Shown here: piece by piece, positions 17,597 to 26,191 of the stretch
How the letters are laid out: each line of letters begins with the position of its first letter
Position numbering within the stretch: the stretch's first letter is position 1
Assembly (NCBI GenBank): GCA_038144425.1
Contig: JAYQNS010000004.1
Coordinates: forward strand, 930,001 to 994,000
DNA from: Salivita marina
Lineage (GTDB): Bacteria > Pseudomonadota > Gammaproteobacteria > Pseudomonadales > Azotimanducaceae
Length of the DNA: 64,000 nucleotides
Direction of reading: 5' to 3'
The notes under the pieces: model-generated
Database searches by the model: none
What the model saw: only the letters and a program-made list of their open reading frames with translations
Told to the model about the DNA's origin: nothing
Position numbers and translations under genes: made by a program

Positions 17597-19213
17597 GTGC
17601 AAGGTGAATCGAGCGGGCCGTTAGAAAACGGGGAAAGTCAGGAGATTCCTGACTATTCCTCTGATTACGTGGTGGGTCAGGACAACATTCAGCCCTTCGG
17701 CTTGGATATCCATAACCCGGTCTTTGTGGTCTCTGGCAGCGCCATTGTTCTCTTTGTTCTCTTTACCTTTGCCTTTCCCGCATGGGCTGCGGAGAACTTT
17801 GGTGACCTTCGGCTCTGGCTCACGACCCGCCTTGATTGGTTCTTTATGGGCGCGGCCAACCTTGTACTGCTGTTCTGCCTTTTTCTTGTGCTATCACCCT
17901 TAGGGAGCGTGCGCATTGGGGGAGAGCGGGCTACCCCGGACTACGGCTATGTAAGTTGGGTGGCCATGCTGTTCGCCGCGGGCATCGGCATCGGGATCAT
18001 GTTTTACGGCGTGCTCGAGCCCATGAACCATGCGCTCCGACTGCCCCTTGGGGCTGAGGGCCTGGAAGGGGAGGCGCGCCGGTCCCTGGCTATGGCGGCG
18101 ACGATCTATCACTGGGCCTTCCACCCCTGGGCAATCTATTCCCTCGTCGGCCTGTCCCTCGCGTTTTTCTGCTTTAACAAAGGGCTGCCGCTGGTCATCC
18201 GCTCGGCGGTTTATCCCCTCTTTGGTGAGCGCATCTGGGGGCCCGTGGGTCACACCATCGACGTGCTGGCGGTCATCGCCACCATGTTTGGCTTAGCCAC
18301 GTCTTTGGGGTTCGGAGCCGAGCAGGCAGCTGGGGGTATTCGCTATCTCTTCGGAGTTCAGCCCAGTGATGGGCTTAAGGTCGCTATCGTAGCCGTGATC
18401 ACGGCCCTGGCCCTGATTTCCGTGCTCCGGGGGCTTGATGGTGGCATCAAGGTACTGAGCGAAATCAACATGGTGGTGGCCATTGCCCTGGGCTCTTTCA
18501 TTCTCGTGCTAGGCCCCACCAGTGGGATCCTAGAGGCTATATGGCACAACACCGTGGCCTACCTCGCTTACCTACCCGAATTGTCGAACTGGGTCGGCCG
18601 GGACGACGATTACTACATGCATGACTGGACCACCTTCTACTGGGCCTGGTGGATCGCCTTTTCCCCCTTCGTCGGAATGTTCGTGGCGCGCATCTCCACG
18701 GGGCGCACCGTGCGCGAGTTTATCCTCGCTGCCATGCTGGCCCCGTCAGCGATTTTTATCTGGTGGATGACCACCTTCGGAGAAACGGCCATGGACCAAT
18801 ATTTCCTCCAGGGCTTCGCTGGGGTAGCCGATACGGTCCAAAACTTTCAGCCCGAACTCTCCCTTTTCGTCTTCCTGACGGAATTTCCCTTAAGCGGTCT
18901 GACCTCCGTGGTGGGTATCATTTTGGTCCTGATCTTTTTCGTCACCTCCATGGATTCGGGCTCGCTCATTGTCGATACCATGACCGCCGGGGGAAAGATC
19001 GAGACGCCCCTCACTCAGCGGGTCTTTTGGTGCGTTTTCCTTGGGTTGCTGGGCGCCGCTTTGCTGCTCGGGGGTGGATTGTCATCCATCCAGGCCCTGG
19101 CCCTTGCGACCGCCTTTCCCTTCGTGCTGATCATGATGATGATGATGGTGAGCTTGTTTCTGGGCCTTCGGGCGGAGCGGGTCTTGCTGGTACGAGGGGA
19201 GGCGGCGGGCTAA
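17597..19213 (+). CDS. BCCT-family betaine/carnitine/choline transporter
   Basis: 538 residues and about twelve membrane helices. The family signatures are clear: AAGIGIGIMFYGVLEP in the third helix region and the tryptophan-rich segment DWTTFYWAWWIAFSPFVG, followed by VARISTGRTVREF. The glycine-rich segment reads GIGIG, not the MGIG of some Na+-coupled members, but this does not settle the coupling ion. It should import a quaternary ammonium compound for osmoprotection or as a nutrient. The GTG start at 17597 follows GTGGGGGC. It converges on yggX with a four-base overlap. Confidence 0.9.
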   Translation: MQGESSGPLENGESQEIPDYSSDYVVGQDNIQPFGLDIHNPVFVVSGSAIVLFVLFTFAFPAWAAENFGDLRLWLTTRLDWFFMGAANLVLLFCLFLVLSPLGSVRIGGERATPDYGYVSWVAMLFAAGIGIGIMFYGVLEPMNHALRLPLGAEGLEGEARRSLAMAATIYHWAFHPWAIYSLVGLSLAFFCFNKGLPLVIRSAVYPLFGERIWGPVGHTIDVLAVIATMFGLATSLGFGAEQAAGGIRYLFGVQPSDGLKVAIVAVITALALISVLRGLDGGIKVLSEINMVVAIALGSFILVLGPTSGILEAIWHNTVAYLAYLPELSNWVGRDDDYYMHDWTTFYWAWWIAFSPFVGMFVARISTGRTVREFILAAMLAPSAIFIWWMTTFGETAMDQYFLQGFAGVADTVQNFQPELSLFVFLTEFPLSGLTSVVGIILVLIFFVTSMDSGSLIVDTMTAGGKIETPLTQRVFWCVFLGLLGAALLLGGGLSSIQALALATAFPFVLIMMMMMVSLFLGLRAERVLLVRGEAAG

Positions 19214-19482
19214 GCCTCCGGCGGAACGTAGCCCTCTGCTGCGTCGACCCCCTCCCGCTCCAGGAAGCGCCTCCGCTGGTCGTTCAGGTAGCTTCGGGCC
19301 TCCGGGTCCATGAGATTCAAATGCCGCTCGTTAATAAGCATGGTTTGGTGAGCGAGCCATGCTTCCCAGGCGGCCTTAGAGAACCCCTCAAAGATGGTTT
19401 GCCCAGCGTCCCCGGGAAACGGTGGAGCCTCAAGGCCGTCCAGGGTTTTCTGGAAATAGCGGCAATACACCGTTCTCGCCAT
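19210..19482 (-). CDS. yggX: Fe(2+)-trafficking/oxidative damage protection protein
   Basis: 90 residues, the full family length. It begins MARTVYCRYFQKTLDGL with the conserved cysteine at position 7, has PPFPG and ends in the usual FLEREGVDAAEGYVPP region. It helps protect iron-sulphur enzymes and supply iron. The ATG at 19482 has AAAGGAGC upstream. It sits downstream of mutY, itself an iron-sulphur protein gene, as in other gammaproteobacteria, and overlaps its annotated end by 53 bases. Confidence 0.93.
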   Translation of the reverse strand: MARTVYCRYFQKTLDGLEAPPFPGDAGQTIFEGFSKAAWEAWLAHQTMLINERHLNLMDPEARSYLNDQRRRFLEREGVDAAEGYVPPEA

Positions 19483-20527
19483 CGGGCGTGCTCCTTTCGC
19501 TCAGGCCCCGAAGGTATCGTTTCACCGGGGCAGGAAGGGGGAGGGTGGGCCAGCGCTCAGCGGCATAGAAGGCCCCGGGCTCCCCGAGCCCCGTAAGGTG
19601 GACATGGACGGGGGTTATTTCAAGGCGAAAATGGGTAAAACCATGTTCAAAGGGCGCTCCCTGGGCCCAATCGTTCGCTCCCGGGGGCAGCCCCTCGGCC
19701 GCTAGCACCGCGTCTAGATCCTCGCAGGCTTCGAACTCCGGCAGGGAGAGCAGCCCGCCCCAGAGGCCCTCCGGGGGCCGGGCCTTCAGAAAGAGCGCAC
19801 CCTCGCTATTGAAGGCAAACAGAAAGCACCGCCGGCGCAGGGGACGATCCTTGCGAGGGCGAGGCGTCGGGCGTTGCGCGACCGTGCTGGTGCGGAAGCT
19901 TTCGCAGCCCGCCTGCACGGGGCAGTGGGCACAATCGGGCTTGCGCCGGCACAGCAGGGCACCGAGATCCATGATGGCTTGGGTGTAGTCCGCCGGGGCC
20001 GCCGCGGGGGTTTCCTGATCGGCGAGGGCCCATAGGGCCTTGGCGACGGCAGGGCTGCCGGGCCAGCCGTCCACGGCGAAGTAGCGGGCCAGGACCCGTT
20101 TTACGTTGCCGTCAAGGATCGGGGCCCGGCAATTAAACGCCTGGGCGGCGATAGCATTGGCCGTGGAGAGGCCGATGCCTGGCAAGGTGACGAGCACCGC
20201 TGGATCCTCGGGAAAGTGTCCCCCGTACTCGTGGACGATGGCTTGGGCGCAGCGGTGGAGGTTTCGTGCCCGCGCGTAGTAGCCAAGGCCGGACCATAGG
20301 CTCAGCACCGCGTCGAGGGGCGCCGCGGCGAGGTCCTGGAGTGTGGGGAAGGCCTCGATAAAGCGAGCGAAATAGGGCTTTACTGTCTGCACCTGGGTTT
20401 GCTGAAGCATGATCTCCGAGAGCCAGATGCGATAGGGCGAGGGCGGGCTTTTCCAGGGAAGATCGTGCCGCCCTTCCTTGGCGAACCAAGCCAGGAGCGA
20501 TGGAGCGATAGGCGGCGGAGTGCTCAT
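19430..20527 (-). CDS. mutY: A/G-specific adenine DNA glycosylase
   Basis: Removes adenine mispaired with 8-oxoguanine. Visible: the SEIMLQQTQVQTV segment, the helix-hairpin-helix LPGIGLSTANAIA (residues about 117-129), LDGNVKRVLAR with the catalytic region, the 4Fe-4S cluster pattern C-x6-C-x2-C-x5-C (near 190-206), and a C-terminal NUDIX-like 8-oxoG recognition domain. The protein should end near LPAPVKRYLRG. The last 15 or so codons overlap yggX by 53 bases; losing one G in a GGGG run (plus 19506-19509) would give a stop at once and remove the overlap, so a small sequence error is possible. Its start overlaps asmA by four bases. Confidence 0.93.
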   Translation of the reverse strand: MSTPPPIAPSLLAWFAKEGRHDLPWKSPPSPYRIWLSEIMLQQTQVQTVKPYFARFIEAFPTLQDLAAAPLDAVLSLWSGLGYYARARNLHRCAQAIVHEYGGHFPEDPAVLVTLPGIGLSTANAIAAQAFNCRAPILDGNVKRVLARYFAVDGWPGSPAVAKALWALADQETPAAAPADYTQAIMDLGALLCRRKPDCAHCPVQAGCESFRTSTVAQRPTPRPRKDRPLRRRCFLFAFNSEGALFLKARPPEGLWGGLLSLPEFEACEDLDAVLAAEGLPPGANDWAQGAPFEHGFTHFRLEITPVHVHLTGLGEPGAFYAAERWPTLPLPAPVKRYLRGLSERSTPDGENGVLPLFPENPGRP

Positions 20528-22296
20528 CGCCCGCCCCCGTCCCGAGGTTTTTGGAATAGGCCTCGGAGGAGGGCCCGGGCTGGGCCCTTCAGGGCGTCGG
20601 GAAGCTTTTCCTCCGCCGCGGCTTCCAGTGCGTTTCGAAGGGCCTTGCCCTCCCCCTGTCGAAGGGCGTTCAAGAAGGCAGGGCGATCAAGCACGCAGGT
20701 CGTGAGCCCGGCCTCAAGCTTGGGGCAGCGCAGGGGAAGGGGCACGTCTCGTAGCGCCTTTGGCACAGGAAAGGTGGCTCCCCCTGGGGCAAAGCGTCCT
20801 TCCGCGCTAAGGGTCGTACCCTTAGCGCCCAGCTGGAGCGCGCCCGCGAGAGACAAATCGTCGATGGCGAGGGTAAACGGCTGGGGGCTGGCTTTGGCGC
20901 CGAGGGTGAGATCGCCGGTTAAGCCCCCATAGCGAAGGCGCTCGGGCCAGCGGGCAACGGCACTCTGGTCCCCTAGGAGGAGAGCCGCGAGGGACAGGGG
21001 GGCCTTAAGGGCGCTGGTCTCCAGGGAGCCCGAAGCACCGGTCAGGGCCAGCGTGCCGCGAAGCCCAAAGGCGGCATTGCTGTCCTCGATAAAGGCCCCT
21101 TGGAGCGCAAGGGCTCCCAGGCCCCGGAGCCGAGGATCCCAGGCCTCAGGCGCTAGGTTTTCAGCTTGGAGGCGCAAGGCCCCGGGATTGCCTGACGTAT
21201 AAACATAGCGGGCGTTCGCTTTGCCCTTGAGAAAGCGGGACAAAGATAGGGTGCCCGAGCCCCCCGCGGCGTCGAGATCCAGAGTAAGGGTCGCGGGCCC
21301 TAGGGTGCGCTGCTGGAAGTGAAGGGCTTCTATCTTTGCTTCAACTGTTCGATGCCAGTGGTGCGCTTGCAAAGGGGTGGCCGTGGGCTGGGTTTTCCCT
21401 TGGGTTGGGGCGCCGGCCGCTAGGGCATCGGCGAAGCGCTCGACGAGGGCGACGAGGGGATCGAGGTGCAGCGTGGGGCCGCTCAGGGTCAGGGCGCTTT
21501 CTAGCCGCCGACCCCCGTCCTCGCTGCGAAGCAAAGCCGTCCCCTGGAGGCGATCGCTCCCGAGCTGAAGGGTTAGGGTCTCTGCGCTGAGCTGCCTTTC
21601 ATCGCCGAAAAGCCGCGTTTCCAAGGCGATTGGGAAAGAGTCTGCCCCCCCTGTGAGGGCCCCGGCGAGCCTCAGGGCAAGGCTGTTCCCCTCCTGCACT
21701 AAAGCGCCTTCCAACCCTTCCAGGGCGACGGGTGCCCTGCCCTCAGAAGCGGCCAAATGCAGCGTCACGTTGGCGAGCTCCATACGCTGTACGGGAAAGC
21801 CCTCCAGCGTCGGCAGGGTGAGGGTAAGGCCATCTTCCAAGTCTCCAGCTTGGACCCCGTCCCCTTTTGAGGCGCTTGGGCCCCCGGCGAGGCTCGCTGG
21901 GTCAAGGGCGATCTCCACATCCCGAAGGGCAATGCCTCGCACCGGGGCCCGGGCGCCCTTCAGCGCCCCCTGGAGATCCACGGTCAGCGCGAGCTCTCCC
22001 ACCTGGGCGAGGGGGGGCGCATCGGGTGCGTCGAGGCCCCGCAGTTCGGCATCCCGGAGCACTACCGAGGGTTCGGGAAAAAGCGTGAGGCTGCTCTCCT
22101 TGGAGACGGACAGGGTAAGCGCGTAGTGCTCCCGCAGCGCCTCATCCCCGGCCTCCGTCAGCGCTTCAAGATCGAGCTGAGAGAGGAGGCCGTAGAGGCC
22201 GAGCCCCAGCAGCAAGAGCAGCGCAATGAGGCCGTAGGCGAGCAAAGCGAGAAGACGCACGGATCGGTCTCCAAGGGTTTGAAAGGAGAAAAGCAT
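20524..22296 (-). CDS. asmA: AsmA-family protein
   Basis: 590 residues. One N-terminal membrane helix (residues about 14-38) anchors a large periplasmic region of repeated beta-strands (LRDAELRG-type and LDLDAAGGSGTL-type strands), the AsmA/repeating beta-groove layout. AsmA-like proteins take part in outer-membrane assembly and lipid transport between the membranes. It is the first gene of the asmA-mutY-yggX unit and is divergent from hisB, an order also known in Pseudomonas. Confidence 0.82.
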   Translation of the reverse strand: MLFSFQTLGDRSVRLLALLAYGLIALLLLLGLGLYGLLSQLDLEALTEAGDEALREHYALTLSVSKESSLTLFPEPSVVLRDAELRGLDAPDAPPLAQVGELALTVDLQGALKGARAPVRGIALRDVEIALDPASLAGGPSASKGDGVQAGDLEDGLTLTLPTLEGFPVQRMELANVTLHLAASEGRAPVALEGLEGALVQEGNSLALRLAGALTGGADSFPIALETRLFGDERQLSAETLTLQLGSDRLQGTALLRSEDGGRRLESALTLSGPTLHLDPLVALVERFADALAAGAPTQGKTQPTATPLQAHHWHRTVEAKIEALHFQQRTLGPATLTLDLDAAGGSGTLSLSRFLKGKANARYVYTSGNPGALRLQAENLAPEAWDPRLRGLGALALQGAFIEDSNAAFGLRGTLALTGASGSLETSALKAPLSLAALLLGDQSAVARWPERLRYGGLTGDLTLGAKASPQPFTLAIDDLSLAGALQLGAKGTTLSAEGRFAPGGATFPVPKALRDVPLPLRCPKLEAGLTTCVLDRPAFLNALRQGEGKALRNALEAAAEEKLPDALKGPARALLRGLFQKPRDGGGR

Positions 22297-22353
22297 AGGT
22301 GATGGCCCTGCGGTGTGCGATAGGCTTTGCTGGAGCCCCTAACCTCCTGGCCC

Positions 22354-22359
22354 TATAAT
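22354..22359 (+). promoter_or_regulatory. Probable -10 box of the hisB promoter
   Basis: A perfect TATAAT lies 27 bases before the hisB start, followed by an AGGGAGGAAG ribosome site just ahead of the ATG. No good -35 box is visible at normal spacing. Confidence 0.45.
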
Positions 22360-22385
22360 CCGCGCCGACTAGGGAGGAAGCAGCT

Positions 22386-22976
22386 ATGGCTTCGCGAAGC
22401 GCGCAAGTGGCCCGAGATACGTTGGAAACGCAAATTACCGTTTCCCTCAACCTTGATGGGGATGGCAAGAGCGATCTGGCGACGGGTCTTCCCTTTCTCG
22501 ACCATATGCTCGATCAGGTCGCCCGCCATGGCTTGATGGATCTCACCGTCGCTGCCAAGGGGGACTTGCACATCGATGGGCACCATACGGTCGAAGATAT
22601 TGGGATCACCCTGGGCCAGGCCTTTGCCCAGGCTGTGGGCGACAAGCGCGGCTTGCGTCGCTACGGCCATGCCTACGTCCCCCTTGATGAGGCCCTTTCC
22701 CGAGTAGTGCTCGACCTATCCGGCCGCCCCGGGCTGGTCTTTGAGGTGCCCTTCACTCGGGCTTGGGTGGGTCAGTTTGATACGGACCTCTTTCACGAGT
22801 TCTTTCAAGGTTTCGTCAATCACGCGCTGGTGACCCTGCACGTGGATTGCCTGCGAGGGGAAAACGCCCATCACCAAGCTGAGACGGTCTTTAAGGCCTT
22901 CGGCCGCGCTCTGCGCATGGCCTGCGAACTCGATCCTCGGAGCGGGGGGATTCCGTCGACCAAGGGATCCCTGTGA
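22386..22976 (+). CDS. hisB: Imidazoleglycerol-phosphate dehydratase
   Basis: Sixth step of histidine synthesis. 196 residues, the single-function form. The metal-binding histidine motifs are all present: LDHMLDQVARHG, DGHHTVEDIGI and the late ENAHHQAE. A signature loop LDLSGRPGLVFEV lies in the middle. The ATG has a strong ribosome site. Its stop overlaps the GTG start of hisA. In Pseudomonas hisH lies between these two genes; here it does not. Confidence 0.96.
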   Translation: MASRSAQVARDTLETQITVSLNLDGDGKSDLATGLPFLDHMLDQVARHGLMDLTVAAKGDLHIDGHHTVEDIGITLGQAFAQAVGDKRGLRRYGHAYVPLDEALSRVVLDLSGRPGLVFEVPFTRAWVGQFDTDLFHEFFQGFVNHALVTLHVDCLRGENAHHQAETVFKAFGRALRMACELDPRSGGIPSTKGSL

Positions 22977-23716
22977 GCGCGCTTGAGCTTATTCCTGCCA
23001 TCGATTTGAAGGGCGGGAAGTGCGTTCGCTTGCGCCAGGGGCGCATGGATGACGCCACGGTCTTCGGCGACGATCCCGTGGCCATGGCCCGGAGCTGGGA
23101 AGCCCGGGGGGCGAGGCGGCTTCACGTGGTGGATCTGGATGGTGCCTTCGCGGGAGAGCCAGTGAACCGGGCCGCCGTGGAAGGCATCTGCGCTGCGCTT
23201 TCCATTCCCGTGCAGATCGGGGGCGGCATCCGCGATGACGCCACCTTCCGGGCCTACCTTGAGGCCGGGGTCCGCTGGGGTATCGTCGGGACCCGCGCTG
23301 CCCAGGAACCTCGCTGGGTTGAAGGGCTCTGCCGGCAGTTTCCCGGTCGGGTCATCGTCGGCATTGATGCCCGGGAGGGTTTCGTCGCAACGGAGGGCTG
23401 GGCTGAGGCCAGCCGCCTATCGGCCCTTGAGCTTGCCCGCCGCCTCGAGCAAGCGGGGGTAGCAGCGGTCATCTACACCGATATTCATCGCGACGGCATG
23501 GGGACGGGCATCAATCTCGAGGAGACCCTAGCCCTCGCGGAGGCCCTGAGCTGCCCAGTGATCGCCTCTGGCGGTCTTCATGATCTGAATGATCTGACTC
23601 GGTTAAGGGTGGCGGCGGCGGAAACGCCCGGAGCCCTGCTGGGGGCCATCAGTGGCCGCGCCCTCTATGAGGGCTCCCTTGATTTCGAAGCGGGGCTCGC
23701 CCTGCTCGGATCCTAG
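22973..23716 (+). CDS. hisA: Phosphoribosylformimino-5-aminoimidazole carboxamide ribotide isomerase
   Basis: TIM-barrel isomerase of histidine synthesis, 247 residues. The first strand ELIPAIDLKGGKCVRL holds the catalytic aspartate, and VQIGGGIRD, VGIDAREG, YTDIHRDGMGTG and VIASGGL are the usual phosphate- and substrate-binding loops. It starts at GTG overlapping the hisB stop (GTGA). It converges on ctpA with a four-base overlap; hisF, which normally follows hisA, is absent here. Confidence 0.95.
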   Translation: MSALELIPAIDLKGGKCVRLRQGRMDDATVFGDDPVAMARSWEARGARRLHVVDLDGAFAGEPVNRAAVEGICAALSIPVQIGGGIRDDATFRAYLEAGVRWGIVGTRAAQEPRWVEGLCRQFPGRVIVGIDAREGFVATEGWAEASRLSALELARRLEQAGVAAVIYTDIHRDGMGTGINLEETLALAEALSCPVIASGGLHDLNDLTRLRVAAAETPGALLGAISGRALYEGSLDFEAGLALLGS

Positions 23717-25011
23717 GCGCCCCCAAGGCGCCCGTGGGCCTGGAGCAGGCGCACGGCTTCTACCAGTAGGTCATCCTCATCGGCGAAGGGCGGAAGCCCC
23801 CCCGAGGCGTCTTCGCTGGGGGCGTCTAGGTGGCCTGGAAGGTCCGCTTCCCGGGTCGCCTCCAGGCGCTCGGGTGAGGGCCCAAGGCCCCGGCCTGGAA
23901 GGTCTGGAACGATTCCCTGGGCCTGAATGGAGCGTCCCGCAGGGGTGTAGTAGCGCGCGGTGGTTATTTTCCGGGCACGGGTTTCGGACAGAGGCATGAG
24001 CGTCTGCACCGAGCCCTTGCCAAAGCTTCGCTGCCCGAGGAGGAGGCCCCGGCCGTGGTCCTGGAGAGCGCCGGCAACGATTTCCGAGGCGCTTGCGGTG
24101 CCTTCATTGATCAGTACCACCACGGGCGCGCCGTTCGTTAAATCCCCCCTTTGGGCTTCATAGCGCTCATTTGCCCCGGCTCCGCGGCCCCGGGTTTCCA
24201 CGATCAGTCCCCCGTCTAGAAAGGCATCGGCTACGGCTACCCCGCTTGAAAGGACGCCGCCAGGGTTATTTCGCAGATCGAGAACCAGGCCTTCTAGGGC
24301 TTGCTCGCCTTTGAGGGCTTCCAGGGCCCCGCGAAGATCTTCGCCGGTGTGGGTTTGGAATTGGGTGACCCGCAGGTAGGCCAGGCCCGGAATCAACCAG
24401 CGGTGGCTCACGGAGGGGATATCGATGAGGGCCCGGGTTAGGGTGACGGTGAAGCTTTCCTCTGCGCCGGGCCGCCGCAGCGTCAGGGTGACGGGCTCGC
24501 CGATCTCACCCCGAAGCGCACCCAGGGCCGCCTCCGTGCCTACCACCTCGGTGAGCGCTCCCTCCACCGCTTCAATCCAATCCCCGGAGCGCAGCCCGGC
24601 TTTAGCGGCGGGCGTGCCGTCGATGGGCGCAACGATCTTCAGCCGCCCGTCCTCCTCTAGGATTTCGACGCCAATGCCCCCGAACACCCCTTCCGTCGCC
24701 TCCTGCAGGGCCGCGTAGGCATCTCCCGTTAGGTAGCTGGAGTGCGGGTCGAGCTGCTGCACCATGCCTTCGATGGCGTCTTCGAGGAGGGTCTCATCGT
24801 CGATCGGTTCCACATAGTGGCTTCGAATTCGATCCAGCGTTTCCACGAAGACCCGGAGGGACTCAATGGCGTAGCTGCCTTCCACGGCACCCCTAGGCTT
24901 GGGCGGGGTGGGGGAGGTGTTCTCGGCTGCGCCAAGCGCCGGTGCAAGGAAGAGCTCGCTTCCTAAGAGAAGGGGCAGGGCGAGAAGGCGAAGGGCGGGG
25001 GCAGGAAGCAT
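23713..25011 (-). CDS. ctpA: S41 carboxyl-terminal processing protease
   Basis: About 432 residues. A signal peptide leads into the helical N-domain (ESLRVFVETLDRIRSHYVEPI), a PDZ domain (GGIGVEI through SGDWIEAVEG) and the S41 core with the catalytic serine in EGTASASEI and the lysine in SFGKGSVQT about 25 residues later. It is a periplasmic protease that trims cell-envelope proteins, often murein hydrolases. The ATG at 25011 is preferred because the signal begins there; the frame stays open up to 25236 without a signal. It follows envC on the same strand, as in Pseudomonas, which fits control of cell-wall hydrolysis. Confidence 0.93.
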   Translation of the reverse strand: MLPAPALRLLALPLLLGSELFLAPALGAAENTSPTPPKPRGAVEGSYAIESLRVFVETLDRIRSHYVEPIDDETLLEDAIEGMVQQLDPHSSYLTGDAYAALQEATEGVFGGIGVEILEEDGRLKIVAPIDGTPAAKAGLRSGDWIEAVEGALTEVVGTEAALGALRGEIGEPVTLTLRRPGAEESFTVTLTRALIDIPSVSHRWLIPGLAYLRVTQFQTHTGEDLRGALEALKGEQALEGLVLDLRNNPGGVLSSGVAVADAFLDGGLIVETRGRGAGANERYEAQRGDLTNGAPVVVLINEGTASASEIVAGALQDHGRGLLLGQRSFGKGSVQTLMPLSETRARKITTARYYTPAGRSIQAQGIVPDLPGRGLGPSPERLEATREADLPGHLDAPSEDASGGLPPFADEDDLLVEAVRLLQAHGRLGGA

Positions 25012-25042
25012 AGGTGGCGATCTCTTTCGTGGCGAAGGCGTT

Positions 25043-26191
25043 CTAGCGGCGCGCGACGCACCAGCGGATGGGATCCTGGGGGGCGCCGTCTTGACGAAGC
25101 TCAAACCATAAACCGGCGCTGCGAGCACCGCCAGAGCGGCCTGCGGTGGCGATGATTTCTCCTGCTTCCACCTGCTGCCCTTCCCGGTAGAGCAGGCTCT
25201 CGGCCTGGCCGTAGAGGGAGAGCCAGCCTTCCCCATGATCGATGATGATCATGAGCCCAAAGCCTCGGAGCCAATCGGCGAAAACCACTTGGCCGTTGGC
25301 GATGGCCCGTGCCGGCGTTCCCTCCTCGGCGCCGAGGCGAAGGCCGTTGGCGCGAAGCTGCCCCGTTTCTAGAGGTGTCCCAAAGGCCTGAAGGACTCGG
25401 CCCTCCAGGGGCCAGGGAAAGGTGCCGGGGCGCGCGGTAAAGGGTCGCTTCGCGGCCTCCGCTTCAAGGCGCTTCAGCAGCGCTGCGAGGGCGCTTGCGT
25501 CCTGGCTTAACGCCGTGCGCTGCGCCTTTTTCTCTGTAAGACGTGTGCGAAAAACGTCAAGGCTCCGGGCGCGTTGGCTTCGTGCCGCGGCGAGCTGGTG
25601 CTCGAAGGCGGTGGCCTCCCTTTGCCGAGCCACCCGGACTTGCCGCTCCGCTTCGAGGGTCGCGCGTTGGCCCTTAAGCGCTAGGGCCGTGGCGTCGAGC
25701 TCCGCAGCGGCAGTGCCGTAGTGCTCGGCTAGGAATGCTTGGAAGGTGAGGACCCGTCCTCTGGCATCGGGACTCTCTCCTTCCAGGGCGAGCTGGAGCG
25801 GCGAGCGCCGGCTCAGAAGCCAGGCGCTGTGTACCGTTGTCGCCAGGGCCGCCTGCTGGGCCTCGTAGGCGGTTTCCGTTTTCGCCAGCTCGCTTTCGAG
25901 GTCACGCACTGCTCTTTGAGTCTCGGCAAGGGCTTGGCTGGCCGCGCGGGTGGCCCGAGCCTGCTCGCTGAGGGCTTGGTCCGCCTGTTTCAGGGCACGA
26001 TCGAGTGCGGCTTGATCGCCAGCGCTTTCCGCAAGCCAGCGCTCGACCTCGGCCAGCTCGCGTTTCAGTGTGGTGAGCTGTGTCGCCGTGGCTTCTACGC
26101 TGGGCGCGGCGCCTCCGGGGAGGGGCGACAGCAGTACCGCTAGGAGGGTGATTAGGCGCCAGCGGGGGCTGGGGGCCTGCGCCGAATTCAA
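25043..26191 (-). CDS. envC: EnvC-like murein hydrolase activator
   Basis: 382 residues: signal peptide, a long coiled coil (about residues 35-245, rich in leucine, alanine, arginine and glutamate) and a C-terminal LytM/M23 domain. In true EnvC the LytM domain lacks catalytic zinc ligands and activates amidases. Here the segments IIDHGEGWLSLYGQ and LWFELRQDG stand where HxxH-type motifs would be, and they lack a full ligand set, so activator rather than enzyme is likely. It overlaps gpmI by four bases upstream and precedes ctpA downstream. Confidence 0.88.
   Translation of the reverse strand: MNSAQAPSPRWRLITLLAVLLSPLPGGAAPSVEATATQLTTLKRELAEVERWLAESAGDQAALDRALKQADQALSEQARATRAASQALAETQRAVRDLESELAKTETAYEAQQAALATTVHSAWLLSRRSPLQLALEGESPDARGRVLTFQAFLAEHYGTAAAELDATALALKGQRATLEAERQVRVARQREATAFEHQLAAARSQRARSLDVFRTRLTEKKAQRTALSQDASALAALLKRLEAEAAKRPFTARPGTFPWPLEGRVLQAFGTPLETGQLRANGLRLGAEEGTPARAIANGQVVFADWLRGFGLMIIIDHGEGWLSLYGQAESLLYREGQQVEAGEIIATAGRSGGARSAGLWFELRQDGAPQDPIRWCVARR

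Noticed and set aside
18649..19596. A 315-codon plus-strand frame overlapping the end of the BCCT gene
   Set aside because: It is a shifted frame of the transporter that runs across yggX and mutY on the other strand and has no hydrophobic pattern.
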